Below, piece by piece: positions 13,028 to 13,206 of a stretch of 13,206 bases of DNA. The stretch spans positions 1-13,206 of the forward strand of contig JAZLGU010000003.1 in NCBI GenBank assembly GCA_045616485.1, in the 5' to 3' direction. Origin of the DNA: RGIG3528 sp045616485. Its GTDB lineage: Bacteria; Bacillota; Clostridia; Lachnospirales; Lachnospiraceae. A program made the position numbers and the translations under genes. The stretch's first letter is position 1. Each line of letters starts with the position of its first letter. The notes below the pieces were generated by a model. That model was not told the DNA's origin and ran no database searches. It was given only the letters and a program-made list of their open reading frames with translations.

Positions 13028-13066
13028 CCCTAGTTTTATTTAGAGACAGGATGGTTACGAACTGTC
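13028..13066 (-). ncRNA. preQ1-I riboswitch aptamer
   Basis: On the minus strand a 5-bp P1 stem (GACAG with CTGTC) encloses the loop TTCGTAACCATC and is followed by an A-rich tail, TCTAAATAAAACTAGGG. This is the order of the class I preQ1 aptamer: small P1, pyrimidine-containing loop, A-tail folding back into the P1 minor groove, and a short pseudoknot. The loop CC and the tail GG are placed to form P2. It lies about 14 bases after the predicted transcription start, 69 bases before the transporter gene, and directly before a terminator. Binding of preQ1 should free the terminator and switch the genes off. Confidence 0.8.
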
Positions 13067-13086
13067 TTTTATATAATTGCCATGCG

Positions 13087-13115
13087 ATTATACTCTCTTA
13101 TTTCAATAAATTCAA
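13087..13115 (-). promoter_or_regulatory. Promoter of the transporter-amidase operon
   Basis: The minus strand has TTGAAT (13110-13115), a 17-base spacer, and a perfect TATAAT (13087-13092). The start is predicted near 13080, so the preQ1 aptamer is the first structured part of the transcript. Confidence 0.8.
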
Positions 13116-13130
13116 GCTTTTTATGACACA

Positions 13131-13206
13131 GGGACGTTTCTCACTGACAAAAAGTTGACACGGGGACGTTTCTCGCTGACAATTTTTTGCCAGCGAGAGA
13201 CGTCCC
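13131..13206. repeat. GACGTTTCTC-family palindromic repeat, right edge
   Basis: One unit (13131-13160) is followed by a second that folds back on itself: 13163-13178 pairs with 13191-13206 (16 bp, one mismatch) around a 12-base loop. It lies just upstream of the transporter promoter, mirrors the arrangement at 1-42, and may extend beyond the window. Confidence 0.8.

Overview
The window looks like a chromosomal segment of an anaerobic clostridial bacterium (Bacillota, Clostridia; probably a gut lineage related to Lachnospiraceae or Anaerovoracaceae). The pointers are an [FeFe]-hydrogenase maturase (HydE), a DUF3169/small-XRE pair, a sortase-type surface-protein tail, strong Shine-Dalgarno sequences, a preQ1-I riboswitch with an intrinsic terminator, and many copies of a GGGACGTTTCTC-type palindromic repeat. 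The lineage is inferred from gene content; no rRNA or tRNA gene is present to fix it.

Layout, left to right. Bases 1-80 are palindromic repeats. hydE (93-1118, +) is the only plus-strand gene and converges, with a single base between stop codons, on a minus-strand operon of a HAD phosphatase and a GNAT acetyltransferase (2213-1120). Upstream of that lies a NimA/PNPOx-like flavoprotein gene (2770-2294). A 463-bp gene-free stretch (2771-3233) holds a promoter, a palindromic mobile-type element (A) with a bidirectional terminator, and a second terminator. Next come the 3' end of a cell-wall-anchored surface-protein gene (remnant), a TldE/PmbA gene cut short exactly where it meets that remnant, and an intact tldD (6106-4769). 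This is a rearrangement scar.

Bases 6107-6992 hold the tldD promoter and two adjacent, oppositely oriented repeat elements (B and C). Each carries a related hairpin module of about 105 bp inside its own palindrome. Then follows a minus-strand operon read from 9663 down to 6993: a two-helix membrane protein of unknown function, a 72-aa XRE regulator, a DUF3169 membrane protein, and a lipoprotein. Its promoter has perfect 17-bp spacing and is covered by three copies of the same 18-bp palindrome, TGACAA-N6-TTGTCA. Upstream lie a terminator and a membrane-anchored MerR-type regulator with a C-terminal zinc ribbon (10698-9967).

At the right end, a promoter, a preQ1-I riboswitch and a terminator hairpin precede a VUT/YhhQ-family queuosine-precursor transporter (12959-12219). 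The transporter is followed 11 bp later by an amidase (12207-10759). The amidase should therefore be co-transcribed and preQ1-controlled, which hints at a role in salvage of queuosine precursors. The window closes with another copy of the GACGTTTCTC palindrome.

The features most likely to be new are the operator-dense XRE/DUF3169/lipoprotein operon, the preQ1-controlled transporter-amidase pair, and the modular nested repeat family.
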